This document shows positions 8,619 to 17,167 of a stretch of DNA of 64,000 nt, piece after piece. The translations under genes and the position numbers were made by a program. The stretch is taken from the NCBI RefSeq assembly GCF_001639725.1, contig NZ_LTAW01000006.1, positions 1-64,000 on the forward strand, written 5' to 3'. Numbering within the stretch: position 1 is the first letter of the stretch; the number at the start of each line of letters is the position of its first letter. Below the pieces are notes generated by a model that was given only the letters and a program-made list of their open reading frames with translations, searched no databases and had not been told where the DNA came from. The stretch comes from Marinomonas atlantica (lineage in GTDB: Bacteria; Pseudomonadota; Gammaproteobacteria; Pseudomonadales; Marinomonadaceae).

Positions 8619-9092
8619 ATGCATATTTGGCTATTAACACATTCTGAAGAGCTCAAAAAAGCTAATGGCACGGGCCAACTTATCTGTAAACATTTGCCAG
8701 ATAACTGCACCCTCATCGCATGGCAGCGCAATGAGCCCTCGCAGGTTCTAGCAAGCCTTCCTTATGAGAGCACTCTCGTCATCTACCCCACCGCACTGTC
8801 TTTAGATAAAAGTACTGCTTTAAGTGCATCTATTGAAGCGGTAGAACATGTCATTATTTTAGATGGCACATGGCAGCAAGCTCGAAAAATGTATAACCGC
8901 ACGCCTTACCTACATAACTACTCAACCTATGAGATAACTGGACAAGTTTCTCGTTACGTTCGCCGTAAAAACCAACAAAAAAGCGGCCTCTGCACCGCTG
9001 AGACCGCCATTTATTTATTGCAAAAACAAGGGCTAACAGACCAAGCAGGAACCCTTGAGTCAGCTTTTAAAGCTTTTAACACCGTTATTTAA
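8619..9092 (+). CDS. DTW-domain tRNA-uridine aminocarboxypropyltransferase (TapT-like)
   Basis: About 157 aa from the ATG at 8619; an ATG at 8586 would add 11 residues. The family starts at a similar IWLLTH motif, which favours 8619. The DTW signature appears as ILDGTWQQARKM, and the conserved ending includes SRYVRRK...GLCTAETA. DTW proteins transfer the aminocarboxypropyl group of SAM to uridine of tRNA (acp3U). It lacks the N-terminal zinc-cysteine cluster of E. coli YfiP/TapT, so it belongs to the short subgroup. Its stop codon overlaps that of the convergent hydrolase gene by 4 bp. Confidence 0.85.
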   Translation: MHIWLLTHSEELKKANGTGQLICKHLPDNCTLIAWQRNEPSQVLASLPYESTLVIYPTALSLDKSTALSASIEAVEHVIILDGTWQQARKMYNRTPYLHNYSTYEITGQVSRYVRRKNQQKSGLCTAETAIYLLQKQGLTDQAGTLESAFKAFNTVI

Positions 9093-9790
9093 ACTACTTT
9101 CATCTTAAAGCTTGCAACACCTTCAACCGAAGCCTCAATTTTATCACCGATCACGACAGGGCCAACATTTTCAGGCGTTCCAGTCATTATTAAATCTCCC
9201 GGATACAACTCAAACTGCTCAGAAAGCTTAACAATCACTTCAGCAATCCCCCATGTTAGATGGGTCAGGTTACTGCTTTGCTTCACTTCACCATTAACAG
9301 ATAACTCTATTTTTCCTGCTTCCAATACTGGAGCGTCATCTCGAGGAACTATCGGCGTCATAGGCGCACTGAACTCAAATGCCTTACCGGCTTCCCATGG
9401 GCGTCCTTTCTGCTTCGCTAAACTCTGTAAATCACGTCGAGTCATATCTAATCCAACGCTGTAGCCATAAACCGCTGACTGTGCTTCATCTAATGTTAAA
9501 TTACCACCACCTTGAGACAACGCTACTACCAACTCCACTTCATACTCAAAGCGCTCTGTCGCTTCAGGATAAGGTAAAGGTGTTACATCGTTTAAGGTAA
9601 CCTGTTGCACACAACTACGATCTTTACAAAAAAAGAAAGGCAAATCTCGATTAGGATCATCACCCATCTCTCGTGCATGAGCCGCATAATTTCGGCCTAC
9701 ACAATACACTCTACGAACAGGAAAAAGCTCTTTTCGACCCACAATAGGTAACGCAACTTCCGCTATAGGAGGGATTACATACAACGACAT
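9089..9790 (-). CDS. Fumarylacetoacetate hydrolase-fold protein (fumarylpyruvate hydrolase-like)
   Basis: The 233-aa protein is a full FAH domain. YCVGRNYAAHAREMG, the metal-binding acidic residues in FEYEVELVV and GYSVGLDMTRRDLQ, and PGDLIMTGTPENVGPV are all present. Relatives cleave carbon-carbon bonds in fumarylpyruvate (gentisate pathway) or acylpyruvates, or decarboxylate oxaloacetate. The N-terminal sequence (LFPVRRVYCVGRNYAAHAREMG) is closest to fumarylpyruvate hydrolases. Oddly, the usual KP after PFFF is KD here. No gentisate dioxygenase or isomerase gene is nearby, so the substrate is open. It is the second gene of an operon with the cupin gene 11 bp upstream. Confidence 0.85.
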   Translation of the reverse strand: MSLYVIPPIAEVALPIVGRKELFPVRRVYCVGRNYAAHAREMGDDPNRDLPFFFCKDRSCVQQVTLNDVTPLPYPEATERFEYEVELVVALSQGGGNLTLDEAQSAVYGYSVGLDMTRRDLQSLAKQKGRPWEAGKAFEFSAPMTPIVPRDDAPVLEAGKIELSVNGEVKQSSNLTHLTWGIAEVIVKLSEQFELYPGDLIMTGTPENVGPVVIGDKIEASVEGVASFKMKVV

Positions 9791-9801
9791 TTTGATTCCT
9801 T

Positions 9802-10443
9802 CTAAAAGTGCCCACTCTTAATCCACAACAAACTGTCATGGCTAACGGCTAACTGCTCAAAATCCATACAAGGCACTCTGAACCAGCTTAATGCAGGTAA
9901 GTTAAATTTTTCATAGGATATCAGTCCGTTGACAACTAAAATTTCGACGGCATCACCCATGTCAGGAAAAAGAGCAGACATATCATCACCCTCACGGGCA
10001 TAAAGTAGATAGACTCTTTCATTTTGATATTGATGTAAACAGTATGGCTGTGTGTATTCTAAACAGCCTAGTAAATCTGAGTTAATAACAACTTGCTTGC
10101 TATCAAGGGGTGAAAATTGGTGTAGCTTTACAAATAAAGTACAACCCTCAGAACTAAAAGGTGCATGACTTGAGCCTGGAGGGTTTCGGAAATATGTACC
10201 AGAAGGGTAATGACCTGTTTCATCACTGAACACCCCATCAAGCACTAGAATTTCTTCACCAAGTGGATGAGGGTGGGCTCTAAATACTGAGCCTGGCGCA
10301 TAACGAACAATGCTAGTCGCATGCCCTCTTTCTGCATCTTCACGCGCTAGAGGCTTTCGTTCGACCCCAAGCATAGGACTTGAGCACCACTCAAGGTCAT
10401 CAATATTTATTAACACTGGAACAGTAAAATCCATATTCAACAT
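9802..10443 (-). CDS. ChrR-like cupin-domain protein
   Basis: The 213-aa protein carries a cupin domain with RAHPHPLGEEILVLDGVFSDE followed by YPSGTYFRNPPGSSHAPFS, the arrangement of the ChrR/cupin_7 family with metal-binding His and Glu residues. A second, weaker cupin-like half seems to follow (residues about 115-213). The N-terminal zinc anti-sigma domain of true ChrR is absent and no ECF sigma gene is nearby, so it is probably a small-molecule or oxidant-related cupin. It is first in a two-gene operon with the FAH-fold hydrolase, and a perfect palindrome lies 23 bp upstream of its start. Confidence 0.75.
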   Translation of the reverse strand: MLNMDFTVPVLINIDDLEWCSSPMLGVERKPLAREDAERGHATSIVRYAPGSVFRAHPHPLGEEILVLDGVFSDETGHYPSGTYFRNPPGSSHAPFSSEGCTLFVKLHQFSPLDSKQVVINSDLLGCLEYTQPYCLHQYQNERVYLLYAREGDDMSALFPDMGDAVEILVVNGLISYEKFNLPALSWFRVPCMDFEQLAVSHDSLLWIKSGHF

Positions 10444-10466
10444 AAGCCATACGCCTGATTAAATAA

Positions 10467-10482
10467 TAGACTAGCTAGTCTA
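10467..10482. promoter_or_regulatory. Perfect 16-bp palindrome upstream of the cupin-hydrolase operon
   Basis: TAGACTAGCTAGTCTA is fully self-complementary and sits 23 bp upstream of the cupin start, where an operator overlapping a promoter is expected. Such compact palindromes are typical of TetR- or MarR-type repressor sites. No such regulator gene is adjacent, so the regulator is unknown. Confidence 0.55.
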
Positions 10483-10616
10483 GCGACAGAGTGGCTGACA
10501 AGGCAAACTCTAAGCAAAAAAAAGCACTAGATCGAAACCTAATGCTTAAATGCTCCAGTAAGTCTATCGCCGAACGAAAAAGGACATATGGAACCTTGAA
10601 TGAGCACATTTAACAT

Positions 10617-10638
10617 AAGGCTCCCGATAGGGAGCCTT
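10617..10638 (-). terminator. Hairpin after the porin gene
   Basis: Perfect 9-bp arms AAGGCTCCC/GGGAGCCTT around GATA, about 32 nt after the porin stop codon. The T-tract is weak, so it may be a terminator or an mRNA-stabilising hairpin. Confidence 0.6.
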
Positions 10639-10669
10639 AGAGTAAACGTAATCTACTATCTAAAAGATA

Positions 10670-11611
10670 TTAGAATAGGTATGTAGCACCTAGAGCTGTG
10701 ACATCGTCTTCATTTGCGCCATTTTGACCAAGTTCAGCATAAACATACATGTTAGATGCTAAACTGTATGTTGCACCTACACCGTATTCGTTAAAATCAC
10801 TAGAACCAGCTGCATCAGGATCTACGTTTTGGTAAGTCGCGTATACATCGCCAGAACCATAATTAAAGCGTGCCGCTAGACCAATGATAGAGTTTTGATC
10901 TTCTTCTTCTTCCCATTTAGCGCCAACAGAAAGTGCTGGAGTTGCTTGGAAAGTTGCACTTACACCGTACGTTGCAGAGTCAGCATTTGAGCGAGCGGTA
11001 TTGTTCTCTAGGCTGTCGTAACCAGCGGCGATTGTTAACGCGTCTACAGAGTATTTTGCAACAGCGGTTACAGCAGTGCCATCTTCTACTGAAGCGCCTG
11101 CACCTTTAGTTTCTGATTCAGCTTTACCTTTAACCTGTGCAGAAAGTTGAACTTCAAAACCACCCATTGATGGCGAGAAGTAAGCGATTGTGTCGCCTTC
11201 ACTAGTTAAACCAGCATCAGTAATACCGTAGTATTCAAATTGGTCATAAGTGTCTTGAATAGCGTTGTTGTAGATGCTGTCAAAAGAACCAACTTGTACC
11301 TTACCGAAGCCACCTTGAAGACCAACATATGCTTGGTCAAGATTGACATCGATATCGCTAGTTTTTTCATCTGCATCGGCTTCAAGTTCGTACTTGAAGA
11401 AGCCAGTTAGATCATCATTGATCGCTGTACTACCTTGGAAGCCAAAAGTAGAGCCGTTATCCGTGATTTCAGAGTCGTTCGCATCAGAATCCGCATACAC
11501 TAATTGGATGTTACCGTAAACATCAAAATTAACTGTATCTTCAGCAGCAAAAGCAGATACTGATGTCAATGCGGCACTTGAAACTGCGATAGCTACAAGA
11601 GTCTTTTTCAT
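10670..11611 (-). CDS. Gram-negative general porin
   Basis: About 313 aa from the ATG at 11611, chosen for a good AAGGAAA upstream and because the signal peptide starts there (MKKTLVAIAVSSAALTSVSAFA). The mature protein begins AEDTVNFDVYGNIQLVY, contains the constriction-loop motif of the family around FGKVQVGSFDSIYNNAI and ends in ALGATYLF with the C-terminal phenylalanine of a beta barrel. It forms water-filled trimers in the outer membrane. A longer reading to 11638 adds nine residues without a ribosome-binding site. Confidence 0.93.
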   Translation of the reverse strand: MKKTLVAIAVSSAALTSVSAFAAEDTVNFDVYGNIQLVYADSDANDSEITDNGSTFGFQGSTAINDDLTGFFKYELEADADEKTSDIDVNLDQAYVGLQGGFGKVQVGSFDSIYNNAIQDTYDQFEYYGITDAGLTSEGDTIAYFSPSMGGFEVQLSAQVKGKAESETKGAGASVEDGTAVTAVAKYSVDALTIAAGYDSLENNTARSNADSATYGVSATFQATPALSVGAKWEEEEDQNSIIGLAARFNYGSGDVYATYQNVDPDAAGSSDFNEYGVGATYSLASNMYVYAELGQNGANEDDVTALGATYLF

Positions 11612-12074
11612 AAATCGGTTTCCTTTATGTTGATTCACTTTTATGTACAGCGCTCGAACTATGCAAGCTACTTACCGACACTCTAATATTCATTCACATT
11701 TAATCAATACTAAGCACTATACTTGCACCCTCTATTCACTCTACATGCCATTTGCGTTCTTATTCTTAAAATTTGCATACCAACAAAATATTGAATATTA
11801 ATTTTATTTTTAAAAATCAATAACTTAATTAAATTCAATAAGACATAACATTTTCCATATGTCTTTAACTATCCAATTTAAAGCAAACAATACGACCTTA
11901 AAACAAAAGAAATAACTAATAGTGATCAAAGAAATAACAAAAAACACCGAAACATACATGTTTAATGCTAAATATGCGCACCATGAAAGATAACTAAATG
12001 GGCGAGTGAACTTATTTAATGCAAATTAAATCAACAAGTTTGTTAGTCTATAGAAAAAATAAGGAGCCAATTAG
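11612..12074. other. AT-rich intergenic region between porin and TauE/SafE genes
   Basis: No gene is supported here. It holds the divergent promoters of the porin and the permease. An inverted repeat ATTTAAT-GCAA-ATTAAAT at 12014-12031 lies about 45 bp before the permease start and might be a regulator site. A/T runs are frequent and suggest curved DNA. Confidence 0.4.
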
Positions 12075-12833
12075 GTGGATGTAAATTTCTTATATGCTGT
12101 TTTACTTGTTGTGACCGGTTTTATAGCAGGCATTATTAACACATTAGCTGGAGGCGGCTCCAATTTGACCATTCCAGCCCTAATGGTAATGGGAATGCCT
12201 GCCGACATCGCCAATGCAACTAACCGAGTCGGCGTAATCTTACAGGGTATCGTCGGCGTAAAAGGTTTTCATAAGGCAGGGAAAGTGGAAAGAGGGGATA
12301 TCGTACCCGTTTTAATTCCAACGCTTTTAGGAGGCTTATTCGGCGCACTGTTAGCATCTTATGCGCCAGAGTCCATTTTAAAGCCGTTACTCCTAACAAC
12401 AATGATATCCATGACAGTTGTCATGCTTATTAAACCAAGCGTCATTGCCGCACCTGAGGGTACTATCCCTTTTAAAGTGTCAGATAAACCTAGTGCTTGG
12501 TTTGCTTTATTTTTTGCTGGTATTTATGGCGGGTTTGTTCAAGCTGGGGTTGGGTTTGTCTTAATCGCCGCTCTTGCAGGAACTCTTAGGTACGACCTAG
12601 TTAGAACAAATGCGCTTAAAATGGTATGCACTATTGGTTTTACAGCGCTAGCATTAGCGGTATTTATTTGGAACGACCAAGTTTGGTGGATACCTGGGCT
12701 CATACTCGCTTCAGGTACAATGCTTGGTTCTTTCATTGCTGTTCGATTTGCCATCAAAGCAAAAGCCAAACATTTAAAATGGTTTTTATTCTTCATGACA
12801 GTTTTAGGAAGCATTGCAGCATACTTCAGCTGA
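12075..12833 (+). CDS. TauE/SafE (DUF81) family membrane permease
   Basis: The 252-aa protein has about eight hydrophobic segments arranged as two related halves. The first half carries GFIAGIINTLAGGGSNLTIPAL and NATNRVG; the second carries GIYGGFVQAGVGFVLI, both hallmarks of the family. Members are proposed exporters or importers of sulfite, sulfoacetate, taurine and other anions. It starts with GTG, 8 nt after a strong AAGGAG. The gene is alone and no sulfonate genes are nearby, so the substrate is not predicted. Confidence 0.9.
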   Translation: MDVNFLYAVLLVVTGFIAGIINTLAGGGSNLTIPALMVMGMPADIANATNRVGVILQGIVGVKGFHKAGKVERGDIVPVLIPTLLGGLFGALLASYAPESILKPLLLTTMISMTVVMLIKPSVIAAPEGTIPFKVSDKPSAWFALFFAGIYGGFVQAGVGFVLIAALAGTLRYDLVRTNALKMVCTIGFTALALAVFIWNDQVWWIPGLILASGTMLGSFIAVRFAIKAKAKHLKWFLFFMTVLGSIAAYFS

Positions 12834-12862
12834 TATCCATTTGCTGGGCTGCCTTGTAAACG

Positions 12863-12887
12863 AAAAAAGGCAGCCTAAGGCTGCCTT
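12863..12887 (-). terminator. Intrinsic terminator of the second csp gene
   Basis: Perfect 9-bp arms AAGGCAGCC/GGCTGCCTT with a 3-nt loop; on the minus strand a run of six T follows. It lies between the convergent permease and csp genes. Confidence 0.85.
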
Positions 12888-12910
12888 CTCAGAAACGATA
12901 TACTCTAAAA

Positions 12911-13120
12911 TTATAGAGGTTTAACGTTTTGAGCTTCTGGGCCTTTTTTGCCTTGAGCTACTTGAAACTCAACTTTTTGACCTTCAGCAAGCGTTTTGAA
13001 GCCAGCAACGTCAATTGCAGAGAAGTGAACAAACACATCTGGGCCTGATTCTTGAGTAATGAAGCCAAAACCTTTAGTTTCGTTGAAAAATTTAACTGTA
13101 CCAGTAACTGAGTCTGACAT
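12911..13120 (-). CDS. Cold-shock domain protein (CspA family), copy 2
   Basis: The 69-aa protein is a single cold-shock domain with [12 protein letters not shown] and DVFVHF RNA-binding motifs. It is clearly a paralogue of the protein at 6637-6849 but differs at many positions, so the duplication is not recent. The start is the ATG at 13120 with GGAAT-like purines upstream. A gene-free leader/promoter region of more than 300 bp follows upstream, as usual for csp genes. Confidence 0.95.
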   Translation of the reverse strand: MSDSVTGTVKFFNETKGFGFITQESGPDVFVHFSAIDVAGFKTLAEGQKVEFQVAQGKKGPEAQNVKPL

Positions 13121-13459
13121 GATGTATTCCTGTTTGAAATAAGTTTATTAAAGCCACATTGCTGCAGCCGGTAGTGCTTAAAAAACTCGGTATTACTTAT
13201 GACAAAACAGGACAAAACCGTATTCGGTCGCAAGCGACACTGTACATAAATAGCGCCAATTATTTAAACACCTTGATTGTAAGATTGTTTTATAAACTTG
13301 GTCAACGAAATACGCAGATTTTTTTGTAACAACATCCTCAAGTAATTTACACCAAACTAGGTTAATAATTGAGACAAATCAACAACCTACAAAACACCTA
13401 TACCATTTCCAGTAAATCAACCTATATTACTAGCTCTATACGCTCCCTAGGAGGGCCTT
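13121..13459. other. Intergenic region: csp leader and divergent promoters
   Basis: No gene is seen. The csp-proximal part probably encodes a long 5' leader. The distal part holds the promoter of the dehydrogenase gene, which has a strong AGGAGG at 13449-13454. No clear -10/-35 pair stands out. Confidence 0.4.
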
Positions 13460-14464
13460 ATGAAAGTCGCTGTCTTCTCTTGCAAGCCTTACGATAAACG
13501 CACCTTAGAATCAGCCTCCGAGGCGGCGGCTGATATTGAGTTAATCTACTTTGAAAGCCGCTTGAGCCCTGAAACGGTCTCACTTGCAAAAGACTATGAC
13601 GCGGTCTCTTGCTTCGTAAATGACGACTTAAGCCGCCCTGTGCTAGAGCGACTAGCAAGCTTTGGAATTACAGCCATCGCCATGCGCTGCGCGGGCTACA
13701 ATAATGTTGATTTATACTGTGCAAAAGCTTGTGACATCTCTGTCTTTCATGTGCCTGATTACAGCCCTACATCGGTAGCAGAACACGCAGTCGCTTTAAT
13801 CATGGCCCTGAATAGAAAAACCCATAGAGCCTACCATCGAGTAAAAGAAGGGAACTTTGCATTAGAAGGACTTATGGGGTTTAACCTAGAGGGGAAAACC
13901 GTTGGCTGCATTGGCACAGGAAGAATCGGCCAAGCGTTTTGCCGTATTATGAATGGGTTTGGCTGTCGGGTTCTTTGTTATGACTTATTACCCAACGAAT
14001 CATTAGTATCGCAGGGTGCTGAATACGTTGACCTTGAAACGCTGTACTCCGAAAGTGACATTATCAGCCTACATTGCCCTTTAAATGCCTCTACACATCA
14101 CTTAATAAATCAGACTTCAATTGAAAAAATGAAAAAAGGCGTGATGATAATTAATACAAGTCGCGGTGCATTAGTTAATGCCCAAGAAGCGATTGATGGA
14201 CTGTACAGTGGAAAAATTGGCTATTTAGGCCTAGATGTTTATGAGCAGGAAGGCAAAATCTTCTTTGAAGATATGTCTGATCACATTATTTATGACAGTG
14301 TTTTTCAGTTACTACTGACCTTTCCAAACGTCGTCGTCACTGGACATCAAGGTTACTTTACCGATATCGCTTTACACCATATCGCCGATACAACACTCGC
14401 AAACCTTAAGCAATTGAAAAGCTCACCTAAAGACTATCAACGAGAACTCACCGCAATACATTAA
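13460..14464 (+). CDS. ldhA: D-2-hydroxyacid dehydrogenase, D-lactate dehydrogenase-like
   Basis: The 334-aa protein has the D-isomer 2-hydroxyacid dehydrogenase fold: NAD-binding motif GCIGTGRIGQAF near residue 152, the catalytic arginine region INTSRGALVN, a downstream glutamate in LDVYEQE and the catalytic histidine in VTGHQGYFT. The N-terminal MRCAGYNNVDL and the insertion FFEDMSDHIIYDSVFQLL are typical of fermentative D-lactate dehydrogenases (LdhA) rather than phosphoglycerate dehydrogenase. It would reduce pyruvate to D-lactate with NADH. The LysR gene downstream is a possible but unproven regulator. Confidence 0.88.
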   Translation: MKVAVFSCKPYDKRTLESASEAAADIELIYFESRLSPETVSLAKDYDAVSCFVNDDLSRPVLERLASFGITAIAMRCAGYNNVDLYCAKACDISVFHVPDYSPTSVAEHAVALIMALNRKTHRAYHRVKEGNFALEGLMGFNLEGKTVGCIGTGRIGQAFCRIMNGFGCRVLCYDLLPNESLVSQGAEYVDLETLYSESDIISLHCPLNASTHHLINQTSIEKMKKGVMIINTSRGALVNAQEAIDGLYSGKIGYLGLDVYEQEGKIFFEDMSDHIIYDSVFQLLLTFPNVVVTGHQGYFTDIALHHIADTTLANLKQLKSSPKDYQRELTAIH

Positions 14465-14597
14465 AAACAATACGAAAACTTAATCTTTAGCCCCCCTTTT
14501 GTAGATACTGTCGTATCAAGAAAGGGGTTGTACTTTATGAATACAAGCCTACAATTAATCACAATTGATTATTAAAGACTTGGCTTTCATAACACTA

Positions 14598-15551
14598 ATG
14601 AATATCAATAAAATTGATTTAAACCTGCTTATCTACTTAGATGTATTACTAAGAGAGTGCAACGTCACACGCTCGGCTAATAAGCTAAATATTACCCAGC
14701 CAGCAATGAGCAATGGTCTGAAACGCTTACGCGACCTATTAGGCGATCCCTTACTTGTTCGCACCAGCGAAGGCATGAAGCCGACAGAAAAAGCCCTACG
14801 CTTACAACCAATTGTTCGAAAAGTGCTACTTGAACTGGAAGAAGCACTGCAACCCGAAGCAGATTTCAATGAGAAAACCTCAACTCGAGTCTTTCGCATT
14901 ATGGCCAGCGATTATGCTGCCTCTACAGTCATTCCGCGACTTTTAACACGGCTTCGCGAAAATGCACCAGGCATAACCATTGATATTATGACCCCTAGTG
15001 ATGTCACGTTTCATGATGTTGAAGCGGGGAAAATAGACATGGCGATCAACCGTTTTGAAGAACTCCCGCAGTCATTCCACGAAAAAAGTGTCTGGCTTGA
15101 TACATTTGTGTGCATGATGGCTGCAGATAACCCGATTGCTAAAAACTTTACCCTTGAAACATATCTAGAAGCACAACATATTTGGGTCAGCAAAACTGGG
15201 TTTGGTGTCGGAGTAGGAATGGACCCTACCGATGTTCAGAAGCTAGGCTGGGTAGATGAAGCACTACAAAGACAAGGCCGTAAACGCACCATTCGAGTAT
15301 TTACACGTAGTTATCATACCGCCATGCACTTAGCACTCGAGCAAGACCTAATTGCCACACTACCTCGTAAAGTGGCTTTAATTAACCGAAGCAACCCAAA
15401 CCTTGTTATCTTGGAGCCTCCATTTGCGATTCCTCCTATTGAACTAAAAATGATTTGGAGTCCTCTGTTGCATCATGATGCCAGTCATATATGGTTCCGA
15501 AAGCAGGTCATAGAACTTGCCAATGAACTCAAATCACAGAGTTATAGTTAA
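14598..15551 (+). CDS. LysR-family transcriptional regulator
   Basis: About 317 aa from the ATG at 14598, where the family alignment MNINKIDLNLLIYLDVLL begins; an upstream TTG at 14565 is less likely. The winged HTH covers residues 8-67 (NVTRSANKLNITQPAMSNGLKRLRD) and a periplasmic-binding-like effector domain follows. The DLNLL start and VWLDTFVCMMAADNP region resemble the NodD/NagR/LinR subgroup, whose effectors are often aromatic compounds. The effector and targets are unknown. It ends at a strong terminator shared with grxD. Confidence 0.9.
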   Translation: MNINKIDLNLLIYLDVLLRECNVTRSANKLNITQPAMSNGLKRLRDLLGDPLLVRTSEGMKPTEKALRLQPIVRKVLLELEEALQPEADFNEKTSTRVFRIMASDYAASTVIPRLLTRLRENAPGITIDIMTPSDVTFHDVEAGKIDMAINRFEELPQSFHEKSVWLDTFVCMMAADNPIAKNFTLETYLEAQHIWVSKTGFGVGVGMDPTDVQKLGWVDEALQRQGRKRTIRVFTRSYHTAMHLALEQDLIATLPRKVALINRSNPNLVILEPPFAIPPIELKMIWSPLLHHDASHIWFRKQVIELANELKSQSYS

Positions 15552-15584
15552 TATAAGTCCATGACTAGGGTTTTAGATAGGCAT

Positions 15585-15614
15585 AAAAAAACGCGCTTTC
15601 ACAGCGCGTTTTTT
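15585..15614. terminator. Bidirectional intrinsic terminator
   Basis: Arms ACGCGCT/AGCGCGT flanked by A6 and T6 runs, between the convergent LysR and grxD genes. Confidence 0.92.
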
Positions 15615-15638
15615 ACGACACAACCCAAAAAGTAAAAC

Positions 15639-15968
15639 TTATTCTTCTTCTTGAGGCGCAGCTTCTTTGATAAGTGTTTGAAGCTCACCATTTGCTGCCA
15701 TTTCAACAACGATATCACAACCACCAACAAGCTCACCTTTCACCCACAACTGCGGGAAAGTCGGCCAGTTTGCAAACTTAGGTAGTTCAGCACGAATATC
15801 AGGATTCTCGAGAATATTAACAAACGCGAAGCGCTCACCACATGCCATTAATGCCTGCACCGTCTGTGCTGAAAAACCACACTGAGGCATACGAGGCGTA
15901 CCTTTCATGTAAAGCAAAATTGGGTTGCCGTTTATTTGTTCTTGGATTTTTTCAATTGTAGTACTCAC
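15639..15968 (-). CDS. grxD: Monothiol glutaredoxin GrxD
   Basis: About 109 aa from the GTG at 15968, which gives the family start MSTTIEKIQEQI and has GAGG 9 nt upstream; the longer reading from GTG 15983 is unlikely. The monothiol active site is CGFS (QCGFSAQ, Cys near residue 30), followed by the TFPQLWV and GGCDIV glutathione-binding segments. Grx4-type proteins bind a [2Fe-2S] cluster with glutathione and a BolA partner and help deliver Fe-S clusters. The acidic tail (PQEEE) is ordinary. Confidence 0.96.
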   Translation of the reverse strand: MSTTIEKIQEQINGNPILLYMKGTPRMPQCGFSAQTVQALMACGERFAFVNILENPDIRAELPKFANWPTFPQLWVKGELVGGCDIVVEMAANGELQTLIKEAAPQEEE

Positions 15969-16169
15969 GATCGCTAACCTCACTTATCTGCCGCTATGAT
16001 CTGCGGCTTTGTATATAGATGAATTTGCAGTGAAGTATGGGGATGTTTACTTTTTTTACAACCCTCTTTATAGCAAAAGCTTTGATAAATGCCCCTTTAC
16101 TCCACGCGATCAGTGTATTAAATTGGCGGATTCCCTAATTATTGGTTGAATTTTGACAGGAGCAACGTC

Positions 16170-17075
16170 GTGTCGCCGAGACATTTTTTGACTCTAAAAG
16201 ACTTATCGTCTGAAGAGCTAAAGCAACTACTTTCACGTGCTATTGAACTTAAAAAAATGCACCGTGAAGGTACGCAATACCAACCTTTAAAGAACAAGGT
16301 TTTAGCGATGATTTTTGAAAAATCATCGACGCGAACCCGAGTCTCTTTTGAAGCCGGTATGGCACAATTTGGCGGACATGCTTTGTTCTTATCGCCGCGA
16401 GATACCCAACTTGGCCGTGGTGAGCCAGTTGAAGACAGCGCACGCGTTATCTCAAGTATGGTCGATGCGATCATGATCCGTACTTTTGATCACGCTACAG
16501 TAGAAACCTTTGCTGCAAACTCTCGAGTCCCTGTGATCAATGCATTAACTGATGATTACCATCCCTGTCAGCTCCTAGCAGACATGCAGACTTACTTGGA
16601 GCATCGTGGCTCTATTGAAGGTAAGAAGGTTGTCTGGGTTGGTGATGGTAACAATATGTGCCACTCCTACATGAATGCCGCTGATTTGCTTGGCTTCCAG
16701 CTAGTCGTTGCATGCCCTAAAGGCTACGAACCAAATGAACAAATACTGACCGAAAATAAACACTGCGTCTCGGTGACAAATATTGTGCAAGATGCCGTAC
16801 AAGACGCTGACTTAGTAGTAACAGACGTGTTTGCGTCAATGGGTCAAGAAGACGAACAAGAACAACGTATGCGTGATTTTGACGGCTTCCAAGTCAATCA
16901 AAAACTTATGGCCTTGGCTAAGTCAGATGCCCTGTTTATGCACTGCTTACCTGCCCACCGTGGCGAAGAAGTAACAACCGAGGTCATTGATCATCCTGAC
17001 TCTGTTGTTTGGGATGAAGCAGAAAACCGCCTGCACGCTCAGAAAGCACTACTTGAATTTTTGATCCGTAACTAA
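16170..17075 (+). CDS. argF: Ornithine carbamoyltransferase
   Basis: About 301 aa. The carbamoyl-phosphate binding motif SSTRTR lies near residue 51, [11 protein letters not shown] near 133 and the ornithine-binding [10 protein letters not shown] near 262. The enzyme makes citrulline from ornithine and carbamoyl phosphate in arginine synthesis. The GTG at 16170 is chosen because AGGAG lies 7 nt upstream; a TTG at 16146 would add eight residues. It ends at a strong terminator and is not beside other arg genes. A catabolic role is possible but not indicated. Confidence 0.96.
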   Translation: MSPRHFLTLKDLSSEELKQLLSRAIELKKMHREGTQYQPLKNKVLAMIFEKSSTRTRVSFEAGMAQFGGHALFLSPRDTQLGRGEPVEDSARVISSMVDAIMIRTFDHATVETFAANSRVPVINALTDDYHPCQLLADMQTYLEHRGSIEGKKVVWVGDGNNMCHSYMNAADLLGFQLVVACPKGYEPNEQILTENKHCVSVTNIVQDAVQDADLVVTDVFASMGQEDEQEQRMRDFDGFQVNQKLMALAKSDALFMHCLPAHRGEEVTTEVIDHPDSVVWDEAENRLHAQKALLEFLIRN

Positions 17076-17086
17076 GACAATCTCGT

Positions 17087-17125
17087 AAGGCTCGTGGTTA
17101 GAAAAATCTGACACGAGCCTTTTTT
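17087..17125 (+). terminator. Intrinsic terminator of argF
   Basis: Perfect 10-bp arms AAGGCTCGTG/CACGAGCCTT around a 15-nt loop, followed by a T-run, 11 nt after the argF stop codon. Confidence 0.88.
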
Positions 17126-17167
17126 ATACGTTACGAGCTGAATAAAACTCAAAAACTCGAGATTACT

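Noticed and set aside
9802..10443. A true ChrR anti-sigma factor
   Set aside because: The N-terminal zinc-binding anti-sigma domain is absent and no ECF sigma factor gene is adjacent.
14486..14530. Intrinsic terminator after the lactate dehydrogenase gene
   Set aside because: The C-rich and G-rich blocks pair only imperfectly, with bulges and no T-tract.
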